A stretch of 64,000 nucleotides of DNA from JAEUIZ01 sp046155605. GTDB lineage: Bacteria; Planctomycetota; Phycisphaerae; Phycisphaerales; UBA1924. Made by a program: the position numbers and the translations under genes. The notes beneath the pieces are model-generated. The model did not search any database and was not told the DNA's origin. It saw only the letters and a program-made list of their open reading frames with translations. How positions within the stretch are numbered: the stretch's first letter is position 1; every line of letters begins with the position of its first letter. Shown here piece after piece: positions 45,703-54,472 of this stretch. Where the stretch lies: contig JBJXFQ010000055.1 in assembly GCA_046155605.1 (NCBI GenBank), positions 1 through 64,000 of the forward strand, written 5' to 3'.

Positions 45703-46994
45703 CCACGCTCCCCGCGACATCTCCTCCCTCCCCTTTGGCTTCCGCCGGTGCCGGCGCGCCGCGCCGCGCCCTGCGCCTGGCCTACCTGACGAACAAGTAC
45801 CCCGCGGTGAGCCACACGTTCATCCGACGCGAGATTCTGGAGATGGAGCGCCGTGGGCACACGGTGCTGCGGCTGGCCGTCCGCCGCGCCGATGCCGACC
45901 CCGTCGATCCCGCCGACATCGCGGAGCAATCGCGAACGTTCCACATCCTGTCGCTGCCGCGCGGACGGCTGCTGCTCGCGGCGCTCTCCGAGGCTCTGAC
46001 GCATCCGCTCGCGGCGCTGAGGGGCCTGGCGCTCGCGTTGCGCCTGGCTCGCTCCAGTGATCGCGGCCTCTCGCGGCACCTCGCGTACGTGGCCGAGGCC
46101 CTTGTCCTGCTCCCGCGCTGCCGCGCCGCGGACGTCGAGCACCTCCACGTCCACTTCGGAACGAATCCCGCGATGGTCGCGTTGCTCATGCGAAGCATGA
46201 ACGGCCCGACCTTCAGCATCACCGTCCACGGCCCCGACGAGTTCGATGCGCCCGGCTCGCTCGCGCTCGCCGCCAAGGTTGCCGCCGCGGAGTTCGTCGT
46301 GGCGATCAGCGACTTCGGGGCCTCGCAGGTCCGCCGGTGGGCGCGGCCGCGGGACTGGCCCAAGGTCCACGTCGTGCGCTGCACAGTGGGCGACGACTTC
46401 CTGGCCGCGCCCACCCCGGCCCCGCCGACCGGCGAGACCTTCCTCTGCATCGGCCGGCTCTCGGCCCAGAAGGGCCACCTCACGCTCATCGAATCGCTCT
46501 CGCTACTGCACGCGCGTGGGCACCACGCACGCTTGGTCCTCGCGGGCGACGGTGAGATGCGGCCCGACGTCGAGCGTGCCATCGCCGCCGCGGGGCTCGA
46601 CGGCTACGTCGAGATCACGGGCTGGATCGACGAGGCCGAGGTCCGCCGACGAATCTCGGCGTCTCGGGCGCTGGTGCTCGCAAGTTTCGCCGAGGGCCTG
46701 CCGATGGTCATCATGGAAGCGCTCGCGCTGGGCCGACCCGTCATCGCTACGCGAATCATGGGAATCCCCGAACTCGTCGAGCACGGTGAGAGCGGGTGGC
46801 TGGTGACGCCCGGCCGCGCCGACATCCTGGCCGACGCGATGGCGCAGTGCTTGGCAACGCCCTCGGAGCGGCTGGCGGAGATGGCGTTTCGCGGGCACGC
46901 CGCCGTCGCCGAGCGTCACCACACCGCGACCGAGGGCGCACGCCTCGAATCACTCTTTCTTCGCGCCGTCGGCGCACACGCGGAGGCTCGATAG
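45699..46994 (+). CDS. GT4 family glycosyltransferase (WcaL/exosortase-locus type)
   Basis: 431 residues from ATG 45699. RLAYLTNKYPAVSHTFIRREILEMERRGH is the hallmark opening of the colanic-acid WcaL-like group. The C-terminal domain has CIGRLSAQKGHLTLIESL near 252 and FAEGLPMVIMEALALGRPVIA near 331, then GIPELVEHGESGWLVTPG. Similar enzymes are regular members of exosortase-associated polysaccharide loci, as is the asparagine synthase-like gene directly next to it (no gap, TAG-ATG). It is related to the first transferase of this operon at 34.9 kb by its opening motif. Confidence 0.88.
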   Translation: MTTLPATSPPSPLASAGAGAPRRALRLAYLTNKYPAVSHTFIRREILEMERRGHTVLRLAVRRADADPVDPADIAEQSRTFHILSLPRGRLLLAALSEALTHPLAALRGLALALRLARSSDRGLSRHLAYVAEALVLLPRCRAADVEHLHVHFGTNPAMVALLMRSMNGPTFSITVHGPDEFDAPGSLALAAKVAAAEFVVAISDFGASQVRRWARPRDWPKVHVVRCTVGDDFLAAPTPAPPTGETFLCIGRLSAQKGHLTLIESLSLLHARGHHARLVLAGDGEMRPDVERAIAAAGLDGYVEITGWIDEAEVRRRISASRALVLASFAEGLPMVIMEALALGRPVIATRIMGIPELVEHGESGWLVTPGRADILADAMAQCLATPSERLAEMAFRGHAAVAERHHTATEGARLESLFLRAVGAHAEAR

Positions 46995-48932
46995 ATGTGC
47001 GGCATCGCGGGCATCATCGGCGGCATCGACCCCGGCCTCGCGCTCGCCGCGAGGACCATGAGCGACTGCATCTCGCACCGCGGCCCCGATGCGCACCGCG
47101 CGTTTCACTCGCTCGGGATCGGCGGCACGGGCGCGGGGTGCATCTTCGAGCATCGCCGCCTCGCGATCATCGACCTCAGCGCCGACGGCATCCAGCCGAT
47201 GACCGACCCCGCCACCGGCTGCGTGATCGCGTTCAACGGCGAGATCTACAACTACCAGGTGCTCAAGGCCGAGTTGTCGGGCCAGGGCCACGCGTTCCGC
47301 ACCAAGTCCGACACCGAGGTCATCCTGCGCGCCTATGCGCAGTGGGGCTGCGAGGCGTTTGCGCGGCTGCGCGGGATGTTCGCGCTGGCGCTCTGGGACC
47401 CGCGCGCACGGGCGGTGGTGCTCGCGCGCGATCACGCCGGGATCAAACCGCTGTACTACACCGTGGCGCGTGCCGCCGACGGGGCACCCGCCATCGCGTT
47501 CGCCTCCGAGGTTCGCGCGCTGCTTAAGGCGGGTCTCGCGCCCGCCCGGTTCAACCCGGCGTCGCTGCGCACATACCTCTGGAACGGATTCGTGATCGGG
47601 CCCGAGACGATCCTGGCCGGCGTCCGCGAGTTGCCCGCGGGCTCGGTGGCGGTCGTTCCAGTGGACTCGCCAACGGTCGTGCCGGAGCGCTTCTGGCAGA
47701 CGCCCGCCGCGGGCGGGGACGCGACCGACCCGGACCCCGCGCGCGAGACCCTCGCCAAATCGGTGGCGCAGCATCTCATCGCCGACGTGCCCGTGGGCGT
47801 GTTCCTGTCGGGCGGGGTTGATTCGAGCGCGCTGGCGGCGCTGGCCTGCCGCGCCGCGCCGGGCGCGGTCCGCACGTTCAACATCGCGTTTGAGGAAGCG
47901 GGCTTCGATGAGTCGGCGTTCGCCCGACGCGTCGCGCAGTCGCTGGGCACGATGCACGTCGAGCTGCGCCTGACGCAGCAGGTGTTCCAGGCCGGCCTCG
48001 ACGACGCACTGGCTTCGCTCGACCAGCCAACGTTCGACGCGATCAACTCGTTCTTTGTCAGCCGCGCCGTCCGCGAGGCGGGGCTGAAGGTCGCGCTGGC
48101 GGGCACGGGGGGCGACGAACTCTTCGGCGGCTACCGCTCGTTCACCGAGTTGCCCCGGCTGCGCCGCGCCAGCCACCTCGCCTCGCACGCGCCACGACCG
48201 CTCGTGCAAGCCGCGGCCCGCGTTGCCGCGCGCGTCAAAGGAGGCCGCGCCGGTGTCGTCCCGCTTCAGACCCGCTGGGGCAAGTTGCCCGCGACGCTCG
48301 ACGCCCGCGGCGACCTCGTCGAGTTGTACCAACTCGCCTATGCGCTCTACACGCCCGAGTTCCAGGTCGATCTCATCGACCTGCCCCCGGACCCCGCCGT
48401 CCGCGCGGGCCTGCCCATCGACCGCTTCGCCGAGGCGACGGGCCTCGCGGCACGCTCGTCAGAGTTGGGCGCGATCTCGGTGCTCGAACAGTTGTTCTTC
48501 CTGCGGGAGCGGCTGCTCCGCGACACCGACGCCGCCAGCATGGCCGTCTCGCTCGAGGTCCGTGTCCCGTTCCTCGATCCTGTCCTCACCGACACGCTCG
48601 CGCCGCTCGACGACGCGACGCGATTCCGCACGCCCGGAACCAAGGCGCTGCTGCGCGAGATCGCGCTCGGCGACCTCGACCCCTCGCTCTTCGATCGGCC
48701 GAAATCCGGCTTCGTGCTACCCATCGACGTGTGGGCCCGCCAGCGCCTCAAACCACAGATCGATCGACTCTTCGCCGACGCCGACCGACTCCGCGCCGTG
48801 GGCCTTAGCCCCGCCGCCGTCGCTCGCCTCTGGTCCGCCTACCAGGCCGGCGCGCCGGGGCTCTACTGGTCGCGCATCTGGGCGCTCTTCGTGCTCCTGT
48901 GGTGGTCCGAGCGCTACGGAGTCACGCTGTGA
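46995..48932 (+). CDS. Asparagine synthase (glutamine-hydrolysing)-like amidotransferase
   Basis: 645 residues, full length. Cys2 (MCGIAGIIGG) is the class II glutaminase nucleophile; the N-terminal domain continues with HRGPDAHR, EHRRLAIIDLS and FNGEIYNY. The synthetase domain carries the PPi-loop SGGVDSS starting at residue 272 and AGTGGDELFGGY. All catalytic elements are present, so it could make asparagine. In exosortase/polysaccharide loci such paralogues are usually considered to amidate a sugar-acid or other pathway carboxylate. The nearby UDP-sugar dehydrogenase at 51.2 kb would provide a uronic-acid carboxylate, which supports that idea (inference). The stop overlaps the next GTG start. 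Confidence 0.9.
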   Translation: MCGIAGIIGGIDPGLALAARTMSDCISHRGPDAHRAFHSLGIGGTGAGCIFEHRRLAIIDLSADGIQPMTDPATGCVIAFNGEIYNYQVLKAELSGQGHAFRTKSDTEVILRAYAQWGCEAFARLRGMFALALWDPRARAVVLARDHAGIKPLYYTVARAADGAPAIAFASEVRALLKAGLAPARFNPASLRTYLWNGFVIGPETILAGVRELPAGSVAVVPVDSPTVVPERFWQTPAAGGDATDPDPARETLAKSVAQHLIADVPVGVFLSGGVDSSALAALACRAAPGAVRTFNIAFEEAGFDESAFARRVAQSLGTMHVELRLTQQVFQAGLDDALASLDQPTFDAINSFFVSRAVREAGLKVALAGTGGDELFGGYRSFTELPRLRRASHLASHAPRPLVQAAARVAARVKGGRAGVVPLQTRWGKLPATLDARGDLVELYQLAYALYTPEFQVDLIDLPPDPAVRAGLPIDRFAEATGLAARSSELGAISVLEQLFFLRERLLRDTDAASMAVSLEVRVPFLDPVLTDTLAPLDDATRFRTPGTKALLREIALGDLDPSLFDRPKSGFVLPIDVWARQRLKPQIDRLFADADRLRAVGLSPAAVARLWSAYQAGAPGLYWSRIWALFVLLWWSERYGVTL

Positions 48933-50221
48933 GCGTCGCCACGCCCGCCCAGCCCAGCCCCACCCCCCGCGCCGAGGCCGCGATCCTCGCCCTCGCGGCG
49001 GTGCTCCGCCTCGCCTGGGCCGCCCTGGTCCCGATCGACCCGATCTCGGACTGCAAGGCGTACGACATCTTCGCGCGAAACCTCGCCGCGGGACACGCCT
49101 TCGGCTTCGAGATCGACAAGCCCTCCGCCTTCTGGCCGCCCGGCACCTCCTTCCTCTACTCCCTCGTCTACCGCCTCGCCCCGCCGGAGCACGGCGGGTA
49201 CGCCCTCGCAGCCGGGCTCAACCTCCTCTTCGGCGTGGGCATCGTCGCGGCGTCGATGGCACTCACCCGCGCCTGGTTCGGCCGCCGTGCCTCGCTCATC
49301 GCCGGCACGCTGCTCGCCCTCTGGCCCTTCCACGTCCAGTTCACCTCCATCCTCGCCAGCGAACTGCCCTTCACGTTCTTCTGCCTGCTCGGGCTGCTCG
49401 CGTGGTCATCCGGCGGGCGGCCATGGGTGCGAGTCATACTCACCGCCCTCGCCTTCGCCGCCGCGACCCTGATCCGCCCCACCGCGCTCCTCCTGCCCGT
49501 GGTGCTAGTGATGGTCTCGGCGCTGCGAGGGCACGGCGTGCTCGGGCCGGGCCTTCGCGCCGCCGCCGTCCTTGCCGTCATGGGCCTCTGCCTCGCGCCG
49601 TGGTCCGTCCGCAACACCCGCCTCTTCGGGCAGTTCGTGCTCGTCTCGGCCAACGGTGGCTCCAACCTCTGGATGGGCAACAACTCGCAGACCACGGGCT
49701 ACTACCAGGAACTCCCCAAACTCGACCGCGAACTCAACGAGGCCCAGGTCGACGCCGAACTCGGTCGCCGCGCCAAGGCCCACATCCGCGAGCAGCCCGC
49801 GGCGTTCGTGGCGCGCACGTTCAAAAAGGCCGTCCTCCTCCACCGCAGCGAGACCATCGGCGTCGGCTGGAACGAGCGCGGACTCGCCCGGGCCGCGCCC
49901 TCCCTCTTTGGCGAGGGCTCGCGCGGCATCTGGCTCCTCAAGGCCGCCTCCACCGCCTATTGGTGGCTCGTGCTCGCCCTCGCTCTCCTCGGCCTCGCCT
50001 GGCTCGCTCGCGCCCGAGGCATCTGGCACACGCTGACCCATCCCGCCGCCGCGTTCTGGGCCTATTTCACCGCCGTCCACGCCGTCATCGTCATCCAGGA
50101 CCGCTACCACTTCCCCGCCACACCCCTGATCGCGGCCCTCGCCAGCGTCCCGATCTCGGGCCTGATCGCATCGCGACTCGCAGCGCGACAACCATCCCCT
50201 CCCCTCGAGACTTCCCCATGA
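48929..50221 (+). CDS. GT39/ArnT-like membrane glycosyltransferase
   Basis: 430 residues from GTG 48929 (GTGA overlap). About 8-10 hydrophobic spans. The first periplasmic loop has DPISDCKAYDIFARNLAAGHAF and then AFWPPGTSFLYSLVYRL, the D-x-x-Y and P-P-G pattern of PMT/ArnT (GT-C) enzymes that use polyprenyl-phosphate sugars. VSANGGSNLWMGNNSQTTGYYQE and a late HAVIVIQDRYHFPATPLIAAL are also typical. It may decorate the polymer or a protein on the periplasmic side. Coupled to both neighbours by 4-bp overlaps. Confidence 0.78.
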   Translation: MSVATPAQPSPTPRAEAAILALAAVLRLAWAALVPIDPISDCKAYDIFARNLAAGHAFGFEIDKPSAFWPPGTSFLYSLVYRLAPPEHGGYALAAGLNLLFGVGIVAASMALTRAWFGRRASLIAGTLLALWPFHVQFTSILASELPFTFFCLLGLLAWSSGGRPWVRVILTALAFAAATLIRPTALLLPVVLVMVSALRGHGVLGPGLRAAAVLAVMGLCLAPWSVRNTRLFGQFVLVSANGGSNLWMGNNSQTTGYYQELPKLDRELNEAQVDAELGRRAKAHIREQPAAFVARTFKKAVLLHRSETIGVGWNERGLARAAPSLFGEGSRGIWLLKAASTAYWWLVLALALLGLAWLARARGIWHTLTHPAAAFWAYFTAVHAVIVIQDRYHFPATPLIAALASVPISGLIASRLAARQPSPPLETSP

Positions 50222-51156
50222 GCCCACGACTCCTGCTCATCGCTCCGTGCCGCGACGAGGCTGCCTACATGCGCCGCACGCTCGACTCCCTCGCCGCGCA
50301 AACCCGCATCCCCACGCTGATGGTCGTCGTGGACGACGGCTCGACGGATGACACGCCAAAGATCCTCGCCGAGTACGCCGCGCGGCTCCCCTGGCTCCGC
50401 ATCGTGCGTCGCGACAATCGCGGCACGCGGGCCGTCGGCCCGGGAGTCATCGAGGCCTTCTACGCCGGGCTCGACTCCGTTCGCATGAGCGACTTCGACT
50501 ACCTCTGCAAGATCGACCTCGACCTCGACCTCCCCCCGCGCTACTTCGAGATTCTCATCGATCGCATGGAACGCGACCCGCGCCTCGGCACCTGCTCCGG
50601 CAAGCCCTACTTCCCCCACCCCGCCACCGGCGCGCTCATCAGCGAGGGCTGCGGCGACGAGACCTCCGTCGGCATGACCAAACTCTACCGCGTCGAGTGC
50701 TTCCAACAGATCGGCGGGTTCGTCCGGCAGGTCATGTGGGACGGCATCGACAACCACCGCTGCCGAATGCTCGGGTGGAAGGCCCGCTCCTGGGACGAGC
50801 CCGACTTACGCTTCGTCCACCTCCGCCCCATGGGCTCGAGCCACAAGAGCATCTTCACCGGCCGCCGCCGCCACGGGTTCGGGCAATACTTCATGGGCAC
50901 CGGCCTCGTTTACATGGCCGCTTCGGCGCTCTTCCGGGCGGCGCGGCGACCGTACATCCTGGGCGGGGCCTCGATGCTCTGGGGCTACCTCGCCGCCGCC
51001 CTCCAGCGCGCCCCGCGCTACGACGATCCCGAGTTCCGTCGGTTCCTCCGCGCGTACCAATGGGACTGCCTCATCCGCGGCAAGCGCGCCGCCACCGCAC
51101 GCCTCGACGCGACGTGCCAGTCCCGCGCTCGTAACCTTTCCGCGCCCACGCCATGA
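50218..51156 (+). CDS. GT2 family glycosyltransferase
   Basis: 312 residues. LLLIAPCRDEAAYMRRTLDSL and VVVDDGSTDDTPKIL (about 37) open the GT-A domain; DFDYLCKIDLDLDLPPRYF (about 92-110) supplies the D-x-D region. CSGKPYFPHPATGALISEGCGDE and GWKARSWDEPDLRFVHLRPMGSS correspond to the acceptor/acid-base part. The closing segment (GLVYMAASALFRAARRP...GGASMLWGYLAAAL) is hydrophobic and may sit at the membrane. The family includes enzymes of exosortase-associated loci. Coupled by ATGA to both neighbours. Confidence 0.86.
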   Translation: MSPRLLLIAPCRDEAAYMRRTLDSLAAQTRIPTLMVVVDDGSTDDTPKILAEYAARLPWLRIVRRDNRGTRAVGPGVIEAFYAGLDSVRMSDFDYLCKIDLDLDLPPRYFEILIDRMERDPRLGTCSGKPYFPHPATGALISEGCGDETSVGMTKLYRVECFQQIGGFVRQVMWDGIDNHRCRMLGWKARSWDEPDLRFVHLRPMGSSHKSIFTGRRRHGFGQYFMGTGLVYMAASALFRAARRPYILGGASMLWGYLAAALQRAPRYDDPEFRRFLRAYQWDCLIRGKRAATARLDATCQSRARNLSAPTP

Positions 51157-52478
51157 GCCACCGCGACCGCCTCATCCAGCGATTCGCCTCCCGCAACGCC
51201 CGCGTGGCCGTCGTTGGTCTTGGCTACGTCGGCCTCCCCACCGTCCGCTGCTTCCACGACGCCGGCTTCTCCGTCATCGGCTTCGATATCGATCGCGCCA
51301 AGATCGACGCCCTTCGCGCGGGCCGTGCCTACCTCAAGCACCTCGGCGAAGACTGGGTCCGCTCGCTGGCTGCGTCGCCCCGTTTCCGCCCCACCGATCA
51401 GCCCGCCGACCTCGCCGAGGCCGACGCCGTCATCCTGTGCGTCCCCACGCCCCTTGGCGCGCACCGCGAGCCCGATCTCACCTTCGTCGAGCGCTCCACC
51501 GAGATGGTCGCGGGCGTCATCCAGCCCGGCCGCCTCGTCGTGCTCACCTCGACCTCGTATCCGGGCACGACGCGAGAGGTCTGCCTCCCCATCCTCCAGA
51601 AGCGCGGCCTGACGCTCGGAGACGACCTCTTCCTCTGCTTCAGCCCCGAGCGCGAGGACCCCGGCCGCGCGGGCGTCACCACCAAGTCCATCCCCCGCCT
51701 CCTCGGAGGCCTCGATCCGGCGTCCACCGCCGTGGGGCTCGCGCTCTTCGCGCCCGCCGTCGAGCGAGTGATCCCCACCGACACCGCCGAGATCGCCGAG
51801 GCCGCCAAACTTCTCGAGAACATCTACCGCGCCGTCAACATCGCCCTCGTCAACGAACTCAAGCCCACGCTCGCGGCCATGGGCATCGACATCTGGAAGG
51901 TCATCGACGCCGCCGCCACCAAGCCCTACGGCTTCCAACCGTTCTACCCCGGACCCGGGCTGGGCGGGCACTGCATCCCGATCGATCCGTTCTACCTGAC
52001 GTGGAAGGCCCGCGAGGTCCAAGAGTCCACCCGCTTCATCGAACTCGCCGGCGAGATCAACGCGCACATGCCCGCGCGCGTCGCCGAGGCCGTCGCCCGC
52101 GCGCTCTCCGACGCCGGCAAGCCCCTCCGCGACGCCGACGTGCTGGTGATCGGGCTGGCGTACAAGCCGAACATCGACGACGTCCGCGAGACGCCCGCGC
52201 TCGAGATCATCTCGATCCTGCAGGACCGCGGCGCAAAGGTCTCATACCACGATCCGCACGTCCCGACCTATCCGCGCATGCGCAAGTACGAGCCCCAGCC
52301 GCTCCGCTCGCAACCGCTGACGCGCGAGCGGCTGGCCGCGTGCGACTGCGTGCTCATCGTGACCAATCACGACGGGATCGACTACGACCTCATCGGCAGC
52401 GCCGCACCGCTCGTTGTCGACACACGCAACGCCATGGCCCGCGTCGTTTCGCCCGCCGCTCGGATCGTCAAGGCGTGA
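51153..52478 (+). CDS. UDP-N-acetylhexosamine/UDP-sugar 6-dehydrogenase (WbpA/WecC/Ugd superfamily)
   Basis: 441 residues. The N-terminal NAD-binding motif VAVVGLGYVGLPTVRCF (about 19-35) and the catalytic segment YPGPGLGGHCIPIDPFYL with Cys274 are both intact; AKLLENIYRAVNIALVNEL is the family's central helix. NIDDVRETPALEII opens the C-terminal UDP-binding domain. GGHCIPIDPFYL is closer to the WbpA/WecC group (UDP-GlcNAc or UDP-ManNAc to the uronic acid) than to plain UDP-glucose dehydrogenase. It feeds an acidic sugar into the polymer. Coupled to both neighbours. Confidence 0.92.
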   Translation: MSHRDRLIQRFASRNARVAVVGLGYVGLPTVRCFHDAGFSVIGFDIDRAKIDALRAGRAYLKHLGEDWVRSLAASPRFRPTDQPADLAEADAVILCVPTPLGAHREPDLTFVERSTEMVAGVIQPGRLVVLTSTSYPGTTREVCLPILQKRGLTLGDDLFLCFSPEREDPGRAGVTTKSIPRLLGGLDPASTAVGLALFAPAVERVIPTDTAEIAEAAKLLENIYRAVNIALVNELKPTLAAMGIDIWKVIDAAATKPYGFQPFYPGPGLGGHCIPIDPFYLTWKAREVQESTRFIELAGEINAHMPARVAEAVARALSDAGKPLRDADVLVIGLAYKPNIDDVRETPALEIISILQDRGAKVSYHDPHVPTYPRMRKYEPQPLRSQPLTRERLAACDCVLIVTNHDGIDYDLIGSAAPLVVDTRNAMARVVSPAARIVKA

Positions 52479-53332
52479 CTCGCGCCACAACCAACCCGCC
52501 AACCGCAACAAGCCCCACCGACGCAGCCGCGCTCACGCCGAACAGCCCCACGCCGCGCCGAATCGAACTGCTCGGCATCCCGCTCGACGCGCTCACCGCC
52601 CGTGAAGCGATCGACCACATCGCTTCCTCGCTGGCCCGCGGCGAGGGCGGCTGGACCCTCACTCCCAATCTCGAAATCCTCCGCCTCCTCACCACCGATC
52701 GCCGTTACGCCGACATCTGCCGCGGCGCGACGCTCCGCCTCGCCGACGGCATGCCGCTGCTCCTCGCCAGCCGACTCCGACGCACCCCACTCCCCGAGCG
52801 CGTCGCCGGGTCCGACCTCATCTGGTCCCTCACAGCCCGCATGGCCGACGAGGGCCGATCCGTCTTCTTCCTCGGCGGCAATCCGGGCGTTGCCGAAGAA
52901 GCCGCCCGCGTCCTCCGCAGCCGCTCGCCCTCCCTCCGCGTCGCCGGGACCGAGTGCCCTCCCTTCGGCTTCGAGAACGACCAGGCCTATGTGCCCGCGC
53001 TCGTCGAGCGACTCCGCCTCACCGCCCCGGACCTCTGCTTCGCCGCCATGAGTTCCTTCAAGCAAGACCAACTCATCGCCTCCCTCCGCCCCCACTTCCC
53101 GCGCACTTGGTTTGTCGGCGTCGGCATCTCATTCTCCTTCGTCACAGGCCACGTCCAACGCGCCCCACGATGGCTCCAACGCCTCGGGCTCGAATGGCTC
53201 CATCGTCTTGTGCAGGAACCGCGCCGTCTCGCCAAGCGCTATCTCCTCCACGGCCTCCCCTTTGCGGCCCGCCTGTTGGCGGTCTCGGCCATGCAGGGAC
53301 TCACTCGCGGCGGTCACCGTGACGTCTCATAA
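52475..53332 (+). CDS. WecG/TagA/CpsF (GT26) family glycosyltransferase
   Basis: 285 residues from GTG 52475 (GTGA overlap). Family motifs are complete: TPNLEILRLLTTD (about 62), LADGMPLLLASRL (about 88-100), RVAGSDLIWSL, VFFLGGNPGVAEEAARVL (about 129-146), and GVGISFSFVTGHVQRAPRW followed by GLEWLHRLVQEPRRLAKRY at the C-terminus. These enzymes transfer N-acetylmannosamine or a related uronic acid to a lipid-linked sugar. That fits the dehydrogenase directly upstream. It is the last gene of the left block; 63 bp or more without coupling follow. Confidence 0.92.
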   Translation: MTRATTNPPTATSPTDAAALTPNSPTPRRIELLGIPLDALTAREAIDHIASSLARGEGGWTLTPNLEILRLLTTDRRYADICRGATLRLADGMPLLLASRLRRTPLPERVAGSDLIWSLTARMADEGRSVFFLGGNPGVAEEAARVLRSRSPSLRVAGTECPPFGFENDQAYVPALVERLRLTAPDLCFAAMSSFKQDQLIASLRPHFPRTWFVGVGISFSFVTGHVQRAPRWLQRLGLEWLHRLVQEPRRLAKRYLLHGLPFAARLLAVSAMQGLTRGGHRDVS

Positions 53333-53395
53333 CCGCGACTTTCACCCGATCAGATCGGTGGCCGTTCTTGCCGCACTTGCCGCACTTTCGGACGT
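53333..53395. other. Gap between two transcriptional blocks with inverted repeat
   Basis: This is the largest break in the colinear run from 36.2 to 64 kb. CCGATC-A-GATCGG (53346-53358), extendable with CACC / GGTG at the flanks, is an interrupted inverted repeat that could be an operator or part of a weak terminator. Base composition of the + strand changes here from C-rich to G-rich. Confidence 0.4.
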
Positions 53396-54472
53396 ATGAC
53401 AAGCACACTCCGACCTTCGCCTACGATCGCCGATAAGGGAGTCGTACCGGCCGAGGGCGGGTTGGGATCGATTGTTCGGCACCAGTTCGGATCGACTCGG
53501 CTGGAGGCGAGGAGTTGGATGACGTCCCGAGCGGACCAGGGCGCTGCGGCGATGGTATCGACTGTCCACAGACGGACCGAGACACCCACCGTGCGCGCGC
53601 TGGTGGTGCTCGCCGGTTCCGTGCGCCCTAGTGATCTCAGCCGCGCAATTGACAGTTCGCTTCTTGATCTGCCGGTTGTCGCCGGTGCGACGGTCCTGTC
53701 GTTGTGGATTGAGCAGGCGAGGTTGCTGGCCGAGCGCACAAACGTGACCAGCCTGCCGATGCGAGTGGTGATTGATCAGACCGGTCCGGCACCGATGGTC
53801 GAAGCGGCGGACGCGCGCGCGCCAGTGACCGTCGAGCGCGACCCGGCGGACTTCCGCGGCACGGGAGGGGTCTTGCGCGACAGCACCTCAACCTATGGCC
53901 CGGACGACCGGGTGCTGCTGGCGACGGGCGCACAGGTGTTGACCGAGCCCTTGCCGGGGTTGGTGGATGAGTTGTGGAAACTGGGCGGCGAGATCGCGCT
54001 GGTGGCGCACGCCGACGGCACGCCATCGGGGTTGTTTCTGGTGCGGGTGGGCGCGCTGGCGGGAGTGAATCCTGTGGGATTTGTGGACCTGAAGGAGCAG
54101 TTCCTGCCGCGGCTGGCCTCCCACGGCGCTGACATCCGCGTGCTGCGGCGGGCGACGGCGACGGGCATCCCGGTGCGCACACTGGATGGGTATCTGGCGG
54201 CGCTGCGGAGCCGCGCGAGCGCGGGTGATCAGGGTGTGACGAACCCGTTTGCCGAGGACTGGGCGACGACGTTCTCGCTGGTCGATCCGGCGGCGCGAGT
54301 GGACCCGACGGCGACGGTGCATGACTCGGTGGTGCTGCGCGGCGGGGTGGTGGAGCGCGGCGCGACGGTGGTGCGATCGGTGGTTGGGCCGCGAGGCATC
54401 GTGAAGGCCGGGCAGACGGTGGCGGACTCGGTGATCGGCGCGGGGCGCGAGCGGACGAGGGGCGCGGCGTGA
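53396..54472 (+). CDS. Nucleotidyltransferase-like protein with C-terminal left-handed beta-helix
   Basis: 358 residues from the ATG at 53396. An internal ATG at 53519, with AGGAG 4 bases upstream, is an alternative that would remove an N-terminal 41 residues lacking family character. RALVVLAGSVRPSDLSRAI is in the place of the signature loop of sugar-phosphate nucleotidyltransferases, but the G-x-G-T-R-L motif is missing. PADFRGTGGVLRD matches their G-T-A/G-G-x-L-R element. The last 50 residues form hexads (ARVDPTATVHDSVVLRGGVVERGATVVRSVVG), as in GlmU/mannose-1-phosphate guanylyltransferase tails. It may be a regulatory or degenerate relative. Stop overlaps the exosortase start (GTGA). Confidence 0.6.
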   Translation: MTSTLRPSPTIADKGVVPAEGGLGSIVRHQFGSTRLEARSWMTSRADQGAAAMVSTVHRRTETPTVRALVVLAGSVRPSDLSRAIDSSLLDLPVVAGATVLSLWIEQARLLAERTNVTSLPMRVVIDQTGPAPMVEAADARAPVTVERDPADFRGTGGVLRDSTSTYGPDDRVLLATGAQVLTEPLPGLVDELWKLGGEIALVAHADGTPSGLFLVRVGALAGVNPVGFVDLKEQFLPRLASHGADIRVLRRATATGIPVRTLDGYLAALRSRASAGDQGVTNPFAEDWATTFSLVDPAARVDPTATVHDSVVLRGGVVERGATVVRSVVGPRGIVKAGQTVADSVIGAGRERTRGAA

